Source: a bacterium (lineage in GTDB: Bacteria > Electryoneota > B3-LCP). From it: 64,000 bases of DNA. Under the pieces are notes generated by a model. The model did not search any database and had not been told where the DNA came from. It saw nothing but the letters and a program-made list of their open reading frames with translations. The number at the start of each line of letters is the position of its first letter. Position 1 is the first letter of the stretch. The translations under genes and the position numbers were made by a program. The stretch is taken from assembly GCA_026394195.1 (NCBI GenBank), contig JAPKYS010000013.1:62001-126000 (forward strand), read 5' to 3'. Of the stretch, positions 32,413 through 40,938 are shown piece after piece.

Positions 32413-34833
32413 ATGTCGAAATTCCCGTTAAAATATTTGTGGTTGGTCGCCCTCTGCGCCATAGGGCTGCAACTGACCTCCTGCGTCTATTTGAATACGT
32501 ATTATAACGCCAAGCGCTATTTCCGCGAAGGAGTCAAAGAGAACAAGGACAACGAAACCGGTCAGCCCCGCACCACTAATTATCAGAAAGCGATCAATTC
32601 CGCCGCTCGCGTTATCCAGGACTACCCCAAGAGCGGCTATGTCCCTGATGCCATCATGATCATCGGGAAGGCTTATTATGAGATGCGCAACTATCCGGGT
32701 GCGAAACGCAAGTTTGAAGAGCTGATTACCAATTATCCCAACTCACCGCTGCTCTACGAAGCCCGGCTCTATTCCGCCAAGACGCAGATCGCCCTGCGTC
32801 AACCCGAGGAGGGAATCACTCTGCTTAACGACCTGTACGCCGACGAAAAAACGCCGCTGGACGTCCGCATCCAGGGGCAGCGCACTCTGGCGGATTATTA
32901 TTATGAGAAAGAGCTGTACCGGCAGGCATTGTCAGAATATAAGAAGATTTTGAATACTTCGAAGGATAAAGTAGTCAGAGCAGACATTTATTTCCAGATC
33001 GGTGAATGTTACTTTGAATTGGGAGAGTTCGACCAGGCGCAGCAGAATTATCAAAAAGTTAACGATGAGAAGCCTACCCGTAAACGCCAGTTTGAAGCGA
33101 TCTTCAAGGAAGCCTTAACCCACAAGGAACAACAGGATCTGGAAGGGGCGCTGTCAATTTGCGAGGACCTATTGAAGAACGACAATTACTTTCCTTATTA
33201 TGAGCGCGTTCATCTGGCGAAAGCGGATATTTTAGAGGAACTTCACCGCACTGAGGAAGCAGAAGCGTTGTACAAACGCACCATTGAGCTTTACCCCAGA
33301 ACCAAGACGTCTGCTGAATCAGCCTATCATCTTGGATTGATTTATCTCTATGATTTGAACGATTTTACCAAAGCGGAAGAATTTCTAGGCAAAGTACGCA
33401 GTGAACAACCGCAGAGTGAGTTCGTGGATACGGCTCAGGTGAAGATAAATGACCTGCGTAAATTATCGACGTTGAATTTGCAGATCGATTCGCTGAACAC
33501 AGAAATCGATACTTTGAATTATCGTTTAAGCTGGATTGCTGAACACCCCGGCGGCATCGACACAGATACCACTCGGGCTGATACCGCTAAAACCGATACC
33601 TCCAGTACCAATGTAGATTCACTTAAGCAATCGGCAGCACCCGAAACTCCTCCAGGGATGCTGCCCCGCTATCCGGGGCAGCTTACTCCAGAGCAGATTC
33701 AGGCCTTGCAAGCCCGCCAACAACAACAGGGTGAGCTTCCCGGCAATTTCCCCTCACACCTCCAACCCGGTACCGAGCCCGATTATCCCGGATCGCAGCA
33801 ACCGGGAGGTCTTAACCAGCCGAGGCAACTCCGTCGCACGGTTGTTCCACTGCCCACCGATTCAGCCGAGGTGTACATTTGGCTGGAACGAGACCAGAAA
33901 GCCCTGGCCGAGGTTCGATTCCGTCTGGCTGAACACCTCTGGACTCAGTTTGATAATCTTGATTCAGCTCGAACGCTGCTGACTGATCTGGTGGAAAAAT
34001 CTGAACAATCAGACGTCAAAGCCAGAGCGCTGCTGGGACTCTATCACATAGCCCAAATTACCTCACCCGATTCAACAGGCCCGGATTCCTTGATTCAACG
34101 ATTGCACGACGAGTACCCGGAAACGGAATTCGACCGCTGGGCCCGGATCAAATTGGGATTGGATCCCCTGCCTGAAAAGGTCGATTCCACATCCCTGCTC
34201 TTTCATCAAGCTGAAGACTTGTGGTTGAATCAGAACAAACCCGAGGAAGCAGTTATAAAATACGAGGAAGTTCGCAAACTCTATCCCAAGACCGAGTGGG
34301 GCGCGAAGGCCGCTTATGCTGTTGCTTATGTCGAGGAGCACATCATTGACGATATTCCAGCAGCGAAAGCGGCTTATGATTCGCTGATCGTCTGGTATCC
34401 TGACAGCCCTTACCTCGCCATTGCACAGAAGAAATTGGCTCCACCACCGCCCGAAATTCCGGATACTACAGAAGTGGCGCAGGACACTACTGGTGGTGCA
34501 GAACCCGCAGTTGTTCTTGCACCGGCGCCAACCGGCTCCGGCGCTGCGACGCTCATCGGCGGTGAGGAGGCGGTGCAGACCTATATCCATCAAAATCATC
34601 TTTTTCCGCCCATCGCGCTTGAAGCCACAATTTCGGGTGATGTGACGATCAGCTTCATCGTTGATGCGGCCGGTCTTGCGCATGATTTCCGAGTAGAGAG
34701 CGAAGATCCCGCCGGATTCGACTTCGGAGTCGCTGCCATCAATGCCCTGAAAGCCATGAGGTATCAACCTGGCTATAGCAACGGTCAATATGAAGAACAG
34801 CCCCTCACTGAACGTGTCAGATTCACTCCTTGA
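32413..34833 (+). CDS. TPR lipoprotein with a C-terminal TonB domain
   Basis: The signal peptide ends in the lipobox LTSC (Cys24). A first TPR region covers about 50-345 (AINSAARVIQDYPKSGYVPDAI, AYYEMRNYPGAKRKFEELI and similar). A coiled-coil-like part (about 348-378) leads into a Pro/Gln/Thr-rich linker (about 380-470). A second TPR region covers about 480-695. The C-terminal 85 residues match a TonB-C fold (GDVTISFIVDAAGLAHDFRV, AAINALKAMRYQPG). TPR lipoproteins usually act as assembly or scaffold factors in the outer membrane or periplasm. The fusion with a TonB domain but no N-terminal ExbB-binding helix is unusual. The 3' end overlaps pyrK by 44 nt. The product is 806 residues. Confidence 0.86.
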   Translation: MSKFPLKYLWLVALCAIGLQLTSCVYLNTYYNAKRYFREGVKENKDNETGQPRTTNYQKAINSAARVIQDYPKSGYVPDAIMIIGKAYYEMRNYPGAKRKFEELITNYPNSPLLYEARLYSAKTQIALRQPEEGITLLNDLYADEKTPLDVRIQGQRTLADYYYEKELYRQALSEYKKILNTSKDKVVRADIYFQIGECYFELGEFDQAQQNYQKVNDEKPTRKRQFEAIFKEALTHKEQQDLEGALSICEDLLKNDNYFPYYERVHLAKADILEELHRTEEAEALYKRTIELYPRTKTSAESAYHLGLIYLYDLNDFTKAEEFLGKVRSEQPQSEFVDTAQVKINDLRKLSTLNLQIDSLNTEIDTLNYRLSWIAEHPGGIDTDTTRADTAKTDTSSTNVDSLKQSAAPETPPGMLPRYPGQLTPEQIQALQARQQQQGELPGNFPSHLQPGTEPDYPGSQQPGGLNQPRQLRRTVVPLPTDSAEVYIWLERDQKALAEVRFRLAEHLWTQFDNLDSARTLLTDLVEKSEQSDVKARALLGLYHIAQITSPDSTGPDSLIQRLHDEYPETEFDRWARIKLGLDPLPEKVDSTSLLFHQAEDLWLNQNKPEEAVIKYEEVRKLYPKTEWGAKAAYAVAYVEEHIIDDIPAAKAAYDSLIVWYPDSPYLAIAQKKLAPPPPEIPDTTEVAQDTTGGAEPAVVLAPAPTGSGAATLIGGEEAVQTYIHQNHLFPPIALEATISGDVTISFIVDAAGLAHDFRVESEDPAGFDFGVAAINALKAMRYQPGYSNGQYEEQPLTERVRFTP

Positions 34834-35626
34834 AATCGTACAGGAAGTCGGTTGCATCCGCAGACTGGAACGATTCCAACCCGCGCTCTATAGTTTAACC
34901 TTAGAATTGCCTGAAATCGCCGGTCTCGCCAAACCCGGTCAATTCGTTCATCTGCAGATAGAGGGACTGCCGGACGTGCTGTTGCGGCGACCCTTCAGCA
35001 TCGCTGCTATCGAAGGTGACTTGGTGCGTTTGATCATCCGCATTGTGGGAAGAGGGACTGCAGGACTGGCTAATTTTCAACTCGGCGATTACTGCAATGT
35101 TATCGGACCCTTGGGAAAAGGATTCACTTTCGATAAAGTTCAAAATGCCTTTTTGCTTGGCGGAGGTATCGGTACAGCGCCATTAATGTTTCTACAAGAT
35201 GAAATCAGCAAGGCGGGAATCCCAGCCCGGTTTTTCGTCGGATCCCGCACTAAAGCCGATTTCCCCCTTGAGGTTGACGATATATGGATTCGCCGGGTCG
35301 AAGCATCGACCGACGACGGCAGCTTCGGACTTTCCGGATTTGTGACGGCAAGCCTCGAAGCAGCACTGCAAGAAGGAACACCTCACGGGGCTCAAGTCTA
35401 TTCCTGCGGTCCGCTGCCTATGATGAAGGAAGCGGATCGCATCTGTCGGGAATATAGTTTACCGCACCAGGTGTCGCTGGAGAGCCGTATGGGCTGCGGG
35501 ATCGGTGTCTGCCAGGGCTGCGCTCTGAAGATAGGGGAGAGCAGCGACCGGGGTGGTTTCCGTCTGATCTGCGTTGACGGTCCGGTATTCGATGCCCGGA
35601 TGGTTGATTGGTCGTCGCTGACCTGA
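34790..35626 (+). CDS. pyrK: Dihydroorotate dehydrogenase B electron-transfer subunit
   Basis: The 278-residue flavoprotein passes electrons from PyrD to NAD+. The FAD domain shows RRPFSIAA, the NAD-binding part GGGIGTAPLMFL and CGPLPMM, and the 2Fe-2S ligands are in CGIGVCQGCALK plus a later Cys (LICVDGP). The start at 34790 overlaps the TPR-TonB gene by 44 nt, and a start farther in would remove part of the FAD domain. pyrD follows two genes later, which supports the assignment. Confidence 0.93.
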   Translation: MKNSPSLNVSDSLLEIVQEVGCIRRLERFQPALYSLTLELPEIAGLAKPGQFVHLQIEGLPDVLLRRPFSIAAIEGDLVRLIIRIVGRGTAGLANFQLGDYCNVIGPLGKGFTFDKVQNAFLLGGGIGTAPLMFLQDEISKAGIPARFFVGSRTKADFPLEVDDIWIRRVEASTDDGSFGLSGFVTASLEAALQEGTPHGAQVYSCGPLPMMKEADRICREYSLPHQVSLESRMGCGIGVCQGCALKIGESSDRGGFRLICVDGPVFDARMVDWSSLT

Positions 35627-35640
35627 TCGATGGTCAATCT

Positions 35641-36516
35641 ATGAAACCTGACGTTGCGGTCTTGATCATTGGAGCTGGTCCTGCTGGAATGACGGCAGCC
35701 ATGCAGCTCCGCCGAGCGGGAATCGAGCTTCTGATCGTCGAAAAGGACCGGATCGGGGGAGCGCTGCTCAACGCTGGGCTGGTGGAAAACTATCCTGGAT
35801 TTCCGGGAGGGATTTCCGGTCTGAATCTGGTGAATATTTTTCGAACCCAACTATGCGATTACCTGGACGTGGGAATCGAATCAGCCGCCGTCATCAGCAT
35901 TGACCGAAAAGAAGATCGTTTAATAATAAATTCAACCGCAGGAGAATTAACCGCCCAATACGTAGTCGTGGCGACCGGCGCTACACCCTTGAAATTGCAT
36001 ATTCCCGGTGAAGCGGAAGGCAGAGGCGAGTATGTTTTTCATGAAATCCGTGATTTAAAAGCAAGGGAAAATGATTCGGTTTGCATCGTCGGGGGAGGAG
36101 ACGTTGCTTATGATTACGCGCTCTCACTTAGCCGGATAGGCTGTAAAGTAACCTTGGCGATGCGTTCTTCTGTCTCCCACTGTCTAAGATTACTGCAGGA
36201 TCGAGTTGCTGATAATGGCGGAATATCCGTTCTATTCAATCGCATACCGGCAAGGTTTGATAGAATCGATCGTCAAACGCACACCAGTTTCGACGATAAA
36301 CATCAAAGACCCGTCGTTTCTGATTATGTTTTAATCGCTATCGGACGAGAGTCTTCTTTACCCGATATCGCGCCGGATGTTCTCAATTGGCAGGGAGGAC
36401 CGTCGCCGCTTTACCGGGCGGGTGACGTAATCAACGGGAGTTTTCGCCAAGTCGGGATAGCGGTTGGAGACGGATTGCATTGCGCCATGGACATCAGCAG
36501 AAGGGTGACTGAATAA
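35641..36516 (+). CDS. Thioredoxin-reductase-like FAD/NAD(P)H oxidoreductase without redox CxxC
   Basis: The 291-residue protein has two Rossmann motifs: IIGAGPAGMTAAMQL at the N-terminus for FAD and VCIVGGGDVAYDYAL for NAD(P)H, plus ATGATPL and a C-terminal RAGDVINGSFRQVGIAVGDG. In true thioredoxin reductases CATC precedes the second motif by about ten residues, but here that stretch is HEIRDLKARENDS, without cysteines. So it does not reduce thioredoxin. It could oxidise or reduce a ferredoxin or other carrier. The ATG at 35641 follows the pyrK stop by 14 nt, while the earlier start at 35608 would overlap pyrK. It lies between pyrK and a radical SAM gene. Confidence 0.88.
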   Translation: MKPDVAVLIIGAGPAGMTAAMQLRRAGIELLIVEKDRIGGALLNAGLVENYPGFPGGISGLNLVNIFRTQLCDYLDVGIESAAVISIDRKEDRLIINSTAGELTAQYVVVATGATPLKLHIPGEAEGRGEYVFHEIRDLKARENDSVCIVGGGDVAYDYALSLSRIGCKVTLAMRSSVSHCLRLLQDRVADNGGISVLFNRIPARFDRIDRQTHTSFDDKHQRPVVSDYVLIAIGRESSLPDIAPDVLNWQGGPSPLYRAGDVINGSFRQVGIAVGDGLHCAMDISRRVTE

Positions 36517-36520
36517 TAGT

Positions 36521-37438
36521 ATGGAGATTCTGGCTACTTACGGCCGTGAAGACCTGGCTTTGCTCTATGTCGGCAGAACCTCACGCGGTTCGGTGGTCGA
36601 ATTTGTCGAATCCGTCCAACCGCCGATCCAACGGGATCAGAAATGGGTTCTGATCATTTCTACCCTGAAAGGGTGTCCGGTTCGGTGTCAAATCTGTGAC
36701 GCCGGCGGCGATTATCAGGGGATGCTGGAACTCGGCGAGCTGTATGAACAGATCGACGCGATGCTTCTAAGCCGGTTTCCGGATCGGCGGGTACCAACTC
36801 CGAAATTCAAGATTCAGTTCGCTCGCATGGGGGAACCTTCGCTGAACCCCTCTGTTCTCCTTGCCATCCGAGACTTAAAACATCGCTACCAGGCCCCGGG
36901 TCTGATGCCCTGCATCTCCAGTGTTCTCCCGGGGAAGAGTGGCGCCTTCTTCGACGAACTTCGTACGATCAAAGAAGAACATTATTCCGGCGGTCGTTTC
37001 CAACTGCAATTTTCATTGCATACTACAGATCCACCCAAGAGGCGGGAGCTGATTCCCTATCCAGTCCTGACCTTTCGGGAAGCTGCGCGAATCGGCGAAG
37101 CTTTTTTCCAACCGGGAGATCGCAAAATCGCCTTGAATTTCGCCGCGGCAGTCGATTTGCCCATAGATGCCGATGTGATACGAGAGCATTTCAACCCAGT
37201 AATTTTCATGATAAAACTGACACCGTTAAATCCGACGAATAGAGGTCAAAGATATGGCTGGTCCACTGCCATTGATCCCATCAGCGGTTTCGGTGCAGAG
37301 ATATTGATTAATTCCTTGCAGAAAGCCGGTTACGAGGTTATTTTGAGTCTTGGAGAATCCGAAGAAGATCGCATCAGGTCCAATTGTGGACAGTACGCAG
37401 GAAGATACCTGAATCAGGGAGAGGCATTATCGGCATGA
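36521..37438 (+). CDS. Radical SAM protein, RlmN-like core without the first cysteine
   Basis: The 305-residue protein carries the 4Fe-4S ligands CPVRCQIC (CxxxCxxC), FARMGEPSLN as the GEP region, and QFSLHTTDPPKRRELIP, all like the RlmN/Cfr family of RNA methyltransferases. A C-terminal NCGQYAGRYL retains the cysteine that carries the methyl in RlmN. The other catalytic cysteine, usual in the Cys-x-Ser-x-Gln-x-Gly-Cys stretch before the cluster, is Ile here (LIISTLKGC). So RlmN chemistry is not assured. It lacks the RlmN N-terminal extension. The gene overlaps pyrD by 4 nt. Its substrate is unknown. Confidence 0.82.
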   Translation: MEILATYGREDLALLYVGRTSRGSVVEFVESVQPPIQRDQKWVLIISTLKGCPVRCQICDAGGDYQGMLELGELYEQIDAMLLSRFPDRRVPTPKFKIQFARMGEPSLNPSVLLAIRDLKHRYQAPGLMPCISSVLPGKSGAFFDELRTIKEEHYSGGRFQLQFSLHTTDPPKRRELIPYPVLTFREAARIGEAFFQPGDRKIALNFAAAVDLPIDADVIREHFNPVIFMIKLTPLNPTNRGQRYGWSTAIDPISGFGAEILINSLQKAGYEVILSLGESEEDRIRSNCGQYAGRYLNQGEALSA

Positions 37439-38352
37439 AGGTTGATTTGAGCGCCATCATCGGTTCACTCAAATTGAAGAATCCCATCCTGGTTGCTTCC
37501 GGCACCTTTGGGTATGGGACCGAGTATGGGCGCTTGTTCGACGTTTCACGCCTCGGTGGGATCGTCACCAAGACGATTACACTTCGTCCCAGAGCCGGCA
37601 ATCCTTCCCCGCGAATCTGGGAAGTCGGCGGCGGCATGCTGAATTCGATCGGACTCGCCAACGTCGGCGTCGATGTGTTCATCAGCGAAAGATTGCCGAA
37701 GTTGAAAGAACTCGAAACCGCAATTATTATCAACATAGCCGGATCATCGGTCGAAGAGTATTGGGAAGTTGTGGAAAAACTGGATCCCTGCAGTGGGTTT
37801 GACGCCTATGAGATCAACATCTCCTGCCCCAACGTCAAAGACGAAGGTATGGCTTTCGGGTCGAATCCCCAGGTGACCGAACGAATCGTGCGAGGGGTGC
37901 GGGACCGCACCAATCGACCAATTATCCCGAAACTTACTCCGAATGTGACCTCTATCGGCGAGATCGCCCGAGTCTGCGAAACCGCCGGCGCCGATGCGCT
38001 CTCACTGATCAACACGCTGGTCGGCATGTCCGTAGATATTGAAAGCCGTCGACCTCGCCTGGCAACTGTAACCGGCGGCTATTCCGGACCGACGATCAAA
38101 CCCATCGCCCTGGCAAAGCTATTCGAAGTCCACCGCGCTGTGAAGCTACCCCTGATCGGCATTGGAGGTATTTCCAACGCGGCAGACGCTCTGGAATTTA
38201 TCATCACAGGGGCCTCCGCTGTGCAGGTAGGCACCGCCAATTTCGTCAATCCACGGGCTTCACTTGAAATCATATCAGGCTTGGAGCAGTTTTGCGAACG
38301 TCAAGCGGTCAAAAACATCGCCGATCTGGTAGGGTCACTGCAATCCGGTTAA
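37435..38352 (+). CDS. pyrD: Dihydroorotate dehydrogenase, class 1B catalytic subunit
   Basis: This enzyme oxidises dihydroorotate to orotate in pyrimidine synthesis. FMN-barrel motifs are visible: NPILVASGTFGYG, the catalytic Cys in EINISCPNVK, GPTIKPIALAK and PLIGIGGISNAADALEFI. The ATG at 37435 is chosen because it gives the family N-terminus (MKVDLSAIIGSLKLKNP). Earlier codons back to 37384 belong to the radical SAM gene. At 305 residues it is normal. It pairs with pyrK upstream in the same operon, the class 1B arrangement. Confidence 0.95.
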   Translation: MKVDLSAIIGSLKLKNPILVASGTFGYGTEYGRLFDVSRLGGIVTKTITLRPRAGNPSPRIWEVGGGMLNSIGLANVGVDVFISERLPKLKELETAIIINIAGSSVEEYWEVVEKLDPCSGFDAYEINISCPNVKDEGMAFGSNPQVTERIVRGVRDRTNRPIIPKLTPNVTSIGEIARVCETAGADALSLINTLVGMSVDIESRRPRLATVTGGYSGPTIKPIALAKLFEVHRAVKLPLIGIGGISNAADALEFIITGASAVQVGTANFVNPRASLEIISGLEQFCERQAVKNIADLVGSLQSG

Positions 38353-38786
38353 TCCCGGTTCGCGGCCTTCTGACTCTGCTGCTCGTGGTTTCGCTGGTGC
38401 AGGGTTGCACCTCCATGCCCGTCTACCGGCGGGATTCCGTGTCTATTTTAGTAGAACAACACGGCAGATACGCCGAGACGGGGTGGGCATCCTACTATGG
38501 TTCCGAGTTTGCCGGGAGGTCGACGTCCTCCGGTGACGTCTATGATATGCATGCCCTGACCGCCGCTCACCGAAGGCTACCCCTGGGAACCGTCGCCCGT
38601 GTGACCAATATATCAAATTCACGCTCCGTTACCGTGATCATCAACGATCGCGGACCATTTAAACGTGGGCGCATTTTGGATCTTTCCTACGGCGCGGCCA
38701 AGGTTATCGGCATGATTGGTCCGGGGACTGCGAAGGTGCGCCTGGAAGTTATCACCTGGGGTGGTACAGAAGAGCAGAACAAGTAA
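38292..38786 (+). CDS. RlpA-like lipoprotein (double-psi beta-barrel)
   Basis: The lipobox (VQGC) follows a short hydrophobic stretch. The double-psi barrel shows ETGWASYYGSEFAGRSTSSGD, LPLGTVARVTN and VIINDRGPFKRGRILDLSYGAAKVIGM, as in RlpA, which cleaves naked glycan strands at the septum. The start is uncertain. Only a TTG at 38292, overlapping pyrD by 61 nt, gives a complete signal with a basic n-region. Length from there is 164 residues. No SPOR domain is present. Confidence 0.85.
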   Translation: MRTSSGQKHRRSGRVTAIRLIPVRGLLTLLLVVSLVQGCTSMPVYRRDSVSILVEQHGRYAETGWASYYGSEFAGRSTSSGDVYDMHALTAAHRRLPLGTVARVTNISNSRSVTVIINDRGPFKRGRILDLSYGAAKVIGMIGPGTAKVRLEVITWGGTEEQNK

Positions 38787-38860
38787 TTCGGGCAGTAGTA
38801 AAGGTCGCGGCAGTTTTTTGCGGATGATGAAACAAGATAGCAACCAACAGGAATGCTGAT

Positions 38861-39289
38861 ATGGCTCCAGCAAAACAAGGCGATTCCGTGAAAGTGCATT
38901 ACACAGGAAAACTAACCGATGGCACCCTCTTCGATACTTCGGCGGAACGTGAACCGATGCATTTTATCATTGGCGCTGATGAGGTTATCCCGGGATTTGA
39001 AGCAGCGATAATCGGGATGAACCCGGGGGATTCAAAAACAGTAGTCATTCAGTCTGAAAACGCCTACGGCCCACATTTCGATGAGATGGTGCAAGTCGTA
39101 CCATTGGATCTATTTCCTCCTGATATACAACCCAAAGTGGATCATCAGTACCAGGTCCATCAAGATGATGGTCAGGTTTTTATCGTCCGAGTAACGGAAA
39201 TAAAGGAAGCTCAGGTTACGCTGGACGGTAACCACCCCCTGGCAGGGCAAGACCTGCACTTCGAAATCCAATTGGTAGAGATCGAATAA
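38861..39289 (+). CDS. FKBP-type peptidyl-prolyl isomerase, SlyD-like
   Basis: The 142-residue protein has the FKBP core (GDSVKVHYTGKLTDGTLFDTS) and an inserted-in-flap domain (about 70-125), with a return strand NHPLAGQDLHFEIQLVEIE. This is the SlyD arrangement of a chaperone-isomerase. It lacks a His-rich C-terminal tail, so nickel storage is not expected. It sits alone between the rlpA-like gene and cdsA in the same direction. Confidence 0.93.
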   Translation: MAPAKQGDSVKVHYTGKLTDGTLFDTSAEREPMHFIIGADEVIPGFEAAIIGMNPGDSKTVVIQSENAYGPHFDEMVQVVPLDLFPPDIQPKVDHQYQVHQDDGQVFIVRVTEIKEAQVTLDGNHPLAGQDLHFEIQLVEIE

Positions 39290-39354
39290 ACGCCGATAAT
39301 GTGATAGTATCGGCAATAGCGCATCTGATACCATCTTCACAACGCCTCATCCTT

Positions 39355-40188
39355 ATGCCCGCACCCAAATCCCTCTTACTCAGAACCGGAGTCGCAGCCT
39401 GGGGAATTCCGCTGGTCATGGCGTCAGTACTCCTGGGCGGATGGGTCTTCTCGCTCTTTGTGGCGATCATGGCAGCGCTGGCGCTCTACGAGTTCTACTC
39501 ATTGGCGGAAATGCGTCACTTCAATCCACAGACGGTCCCGGCTGTCATGTTAGCCCTGATAAGCGTACTTCTCGCAGAATTCCTTCGCCCGGGAAATTGG
39601 TTCATCCTGATGTTTTTCCTGGCGATTTTCCTGGTCTGGTTGGAAATGATCTTCGGTGAACGGCAGGCTTACCGAGACTTGCCGCTAACCCTTTTCGGAT
39701 GGGCTTACATTCCAGTCCTGCTGGGTACGCTGGTTTTCGTGCGCAATATCCTCTGGGATGATCTCCAGCCTTCCCCGGGCTATCTGATCTATTTCCTCTC
39801 CTGCATCTGGATTTGCGATACTGCCGCCTACGCTGGCGGCAAACTGTTAGGCAAACACAAGCTGTTTCCCGCAGTGAGCCCAAAGAAAACCTGGGAAGGG
39901 TTTTTCGCCGGAATCATCGGAGCTTTGCTCTGGGCGTGGATCTGGGTTCCTATCCTTGCAGATAAAACCAGCGCAAACGATCTTTTCTACGTGGCGATCA
40001 TCGTCGGTATCATCGGTCAATTCGGCGATCTGGTTGAATCCTACTTCAAGCGGTCTGCCGGAGTAAAAGATTCCGGAAACCTGCTCTCCGTGCATGGCGG
40101 TGTCTTTGACCGCTTCGACAGCCTGATTCTGAGCGCTCCCTGTGTTTTCCTCTATCAGGTGTCCGTTGGTCGGATCGCTCTCTTCTGA
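39355..40188 (+). CDS. cdsA: Phosphatidate cytidylyltransferase
   Basis: This integral-membrane enzyme makes CDP-diacylglycerol for phospholipid synthesis. About seven hydrophobic segments are present. The C-terminal signature covers SPKKTWEGFFAGIIGALLWAW, GIIGQFGDLVESYFKRSAGVKD and HGGVFDRFDSL, with the conserved Ser-Asp-Lys-Asp pattern present as VKDSGNLLSVHGG. The ATG at 39355 is preferred over the GTG at 39301. The product is 277 residues. Confidence 0.93.
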   Translation: MPAPKSLLLRTGVAAWGIPLVMASVLLGGWVFSLFVAIMAALALYEFYSLAEMRHFNPQTVPAVMLALISVLLAEFLRPGNWFILMFFLAIFLVWLEMIFGERQAYRDLPLTLFGWAYIPVLLGTLVFVRNILWDDLQPSPGYLIYFLSCIWICDTAAYAGGKLLGKHKLFPAVSPKKTWEGFFAGIIGALLWAWIWVPILADKTSANDLFYVAIIVGIIGQFGDLVESYFKRSAGVKDSGNLLSVHGGVFDRFDSLILSAPCVFLYQVSVGRIALF

Positions 40189-40241
40189 TCGAAAAAAAGG
40201 ATCATTCTCTTTAATGGGTTGACTCTATACCTATACCCCTC

Positions 40242-40922
40242 ATGTCCCCGGAAACTCCTGCAGTTGTAGAACTATTCGACCACATTGCCCCGATCTATGA
40301 CAGGTTGAATCGGGTGATTTCCTGGGGGCGCGACCGTGTTTGGCGGCATGATCTTTCTTTGCATATGGAACTGCGCCCTGGGCAGTCAGTGCTGGACGTA
40401 TCTGCGGGCACCGGTGATATGGAGTCCACCATCAAAGCGATTTGCCCGGAAATATCGGTGATCGGGGTGGACCCATCGCGCAACATGCTGAATTTTTATC
40501 GCGCCAAGGTTCCCAAAAGCCTGATTCTGCAGGGCGTAGCCGAAGCGATTTCGCTTCGTGACAACTCAATTGACCGTGTGGTCTGCACCTTCGGATTGCG
40601 CAATTTCCGCGACCGCGTGGCCGCCTATGCCGAAATCCTGCGAGTGCTGCGCCCAGGAGGATTGTGGGGTTTTCTGGAGATGTCTGCTCCCAGTGGGATT
40701 TTTTTCCCGTGGCTATACGGGCTCTACTTTAAACGAATTGTGCCCACAATCGGAGCGAAGTTATCCCGAAATCCCTACGCCTACCAGTATCTTGCCGATA
40801 GCGTGTACAAGTTCCCCGGTCGGGAAATCATGACTGCTGAGCATCAAAGGGCGGGATTTGTGCCGGTCTACTATCGCCCCATAATGCGGGGCGCGGTAGG
40901 GATGTACGTTTTCCGTAAATAA
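40242..40922 (+). CDS. menG: Demethylmenaquinone C-methyltransferase (UbiE/MenG)
   Basis: The 226-residue SAM-dependent methyltransferase completes menaquinone synthesis. Motif I is VLDVSAGTGDME. The family signature follows in FGLRNFRDRVAAYAEILRVLRPGG, and DLSLHMELRPGQS precedes the motif. The late RNPYAYQYLADSVYKFP matches the C-terminal UbiE signature. Only the menaquinone role is inferred, because no ubiquinone genes are seen nearby. Confidence 0.93.
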   Translation: MSPETPAVVELFDHIAPIYDRLNRVISWGRDRVWRHDLSLHMELRPGQSVLDVSAGTGDMESTIKAICPEISVIGVDPSRNMLNFYRAKVPKSLILQGVAEAISLRDNSIDRVVCTFGLRNFRDRVAAYAEILRVLRPGGLWGFLEMSAPSGIFFPWLYGLYFKRIVPTIGAKLSRNPYAYQYLADSVYKFPGREIMTAEHQRAGFVPVYYRPIMRGAVGMYVFRK

Positions 40923-40938
40923 AAAATGGACAGGTCCA

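Noticed and set aside
34072..34857. 261-codon open frame on the minus strand
   Set aside because: It is antisense to the TPR-TonB gene and pyrK start, with composition typical of a shadow frame.
35641..36516. Thioredoxin reductase (TrxB)
   Set aside because: The fold matches but the redox CxxC pair is absent, so this name would give the wrong function.
36521..37438. 23S rRNA/tRNA methyltransferase RlmN
   Set aside because: One of the two essential methylating cysteines is Ile and the N-terminal domain is missing. The core is related but the function is not safe to assign.
40189..40241. Sigma-70 promoter for menG (TTGACT near 40218)
   Set aside because: The matching -10 at 17-nt spacing would fall inside the coding sequence and is not AT-rich.
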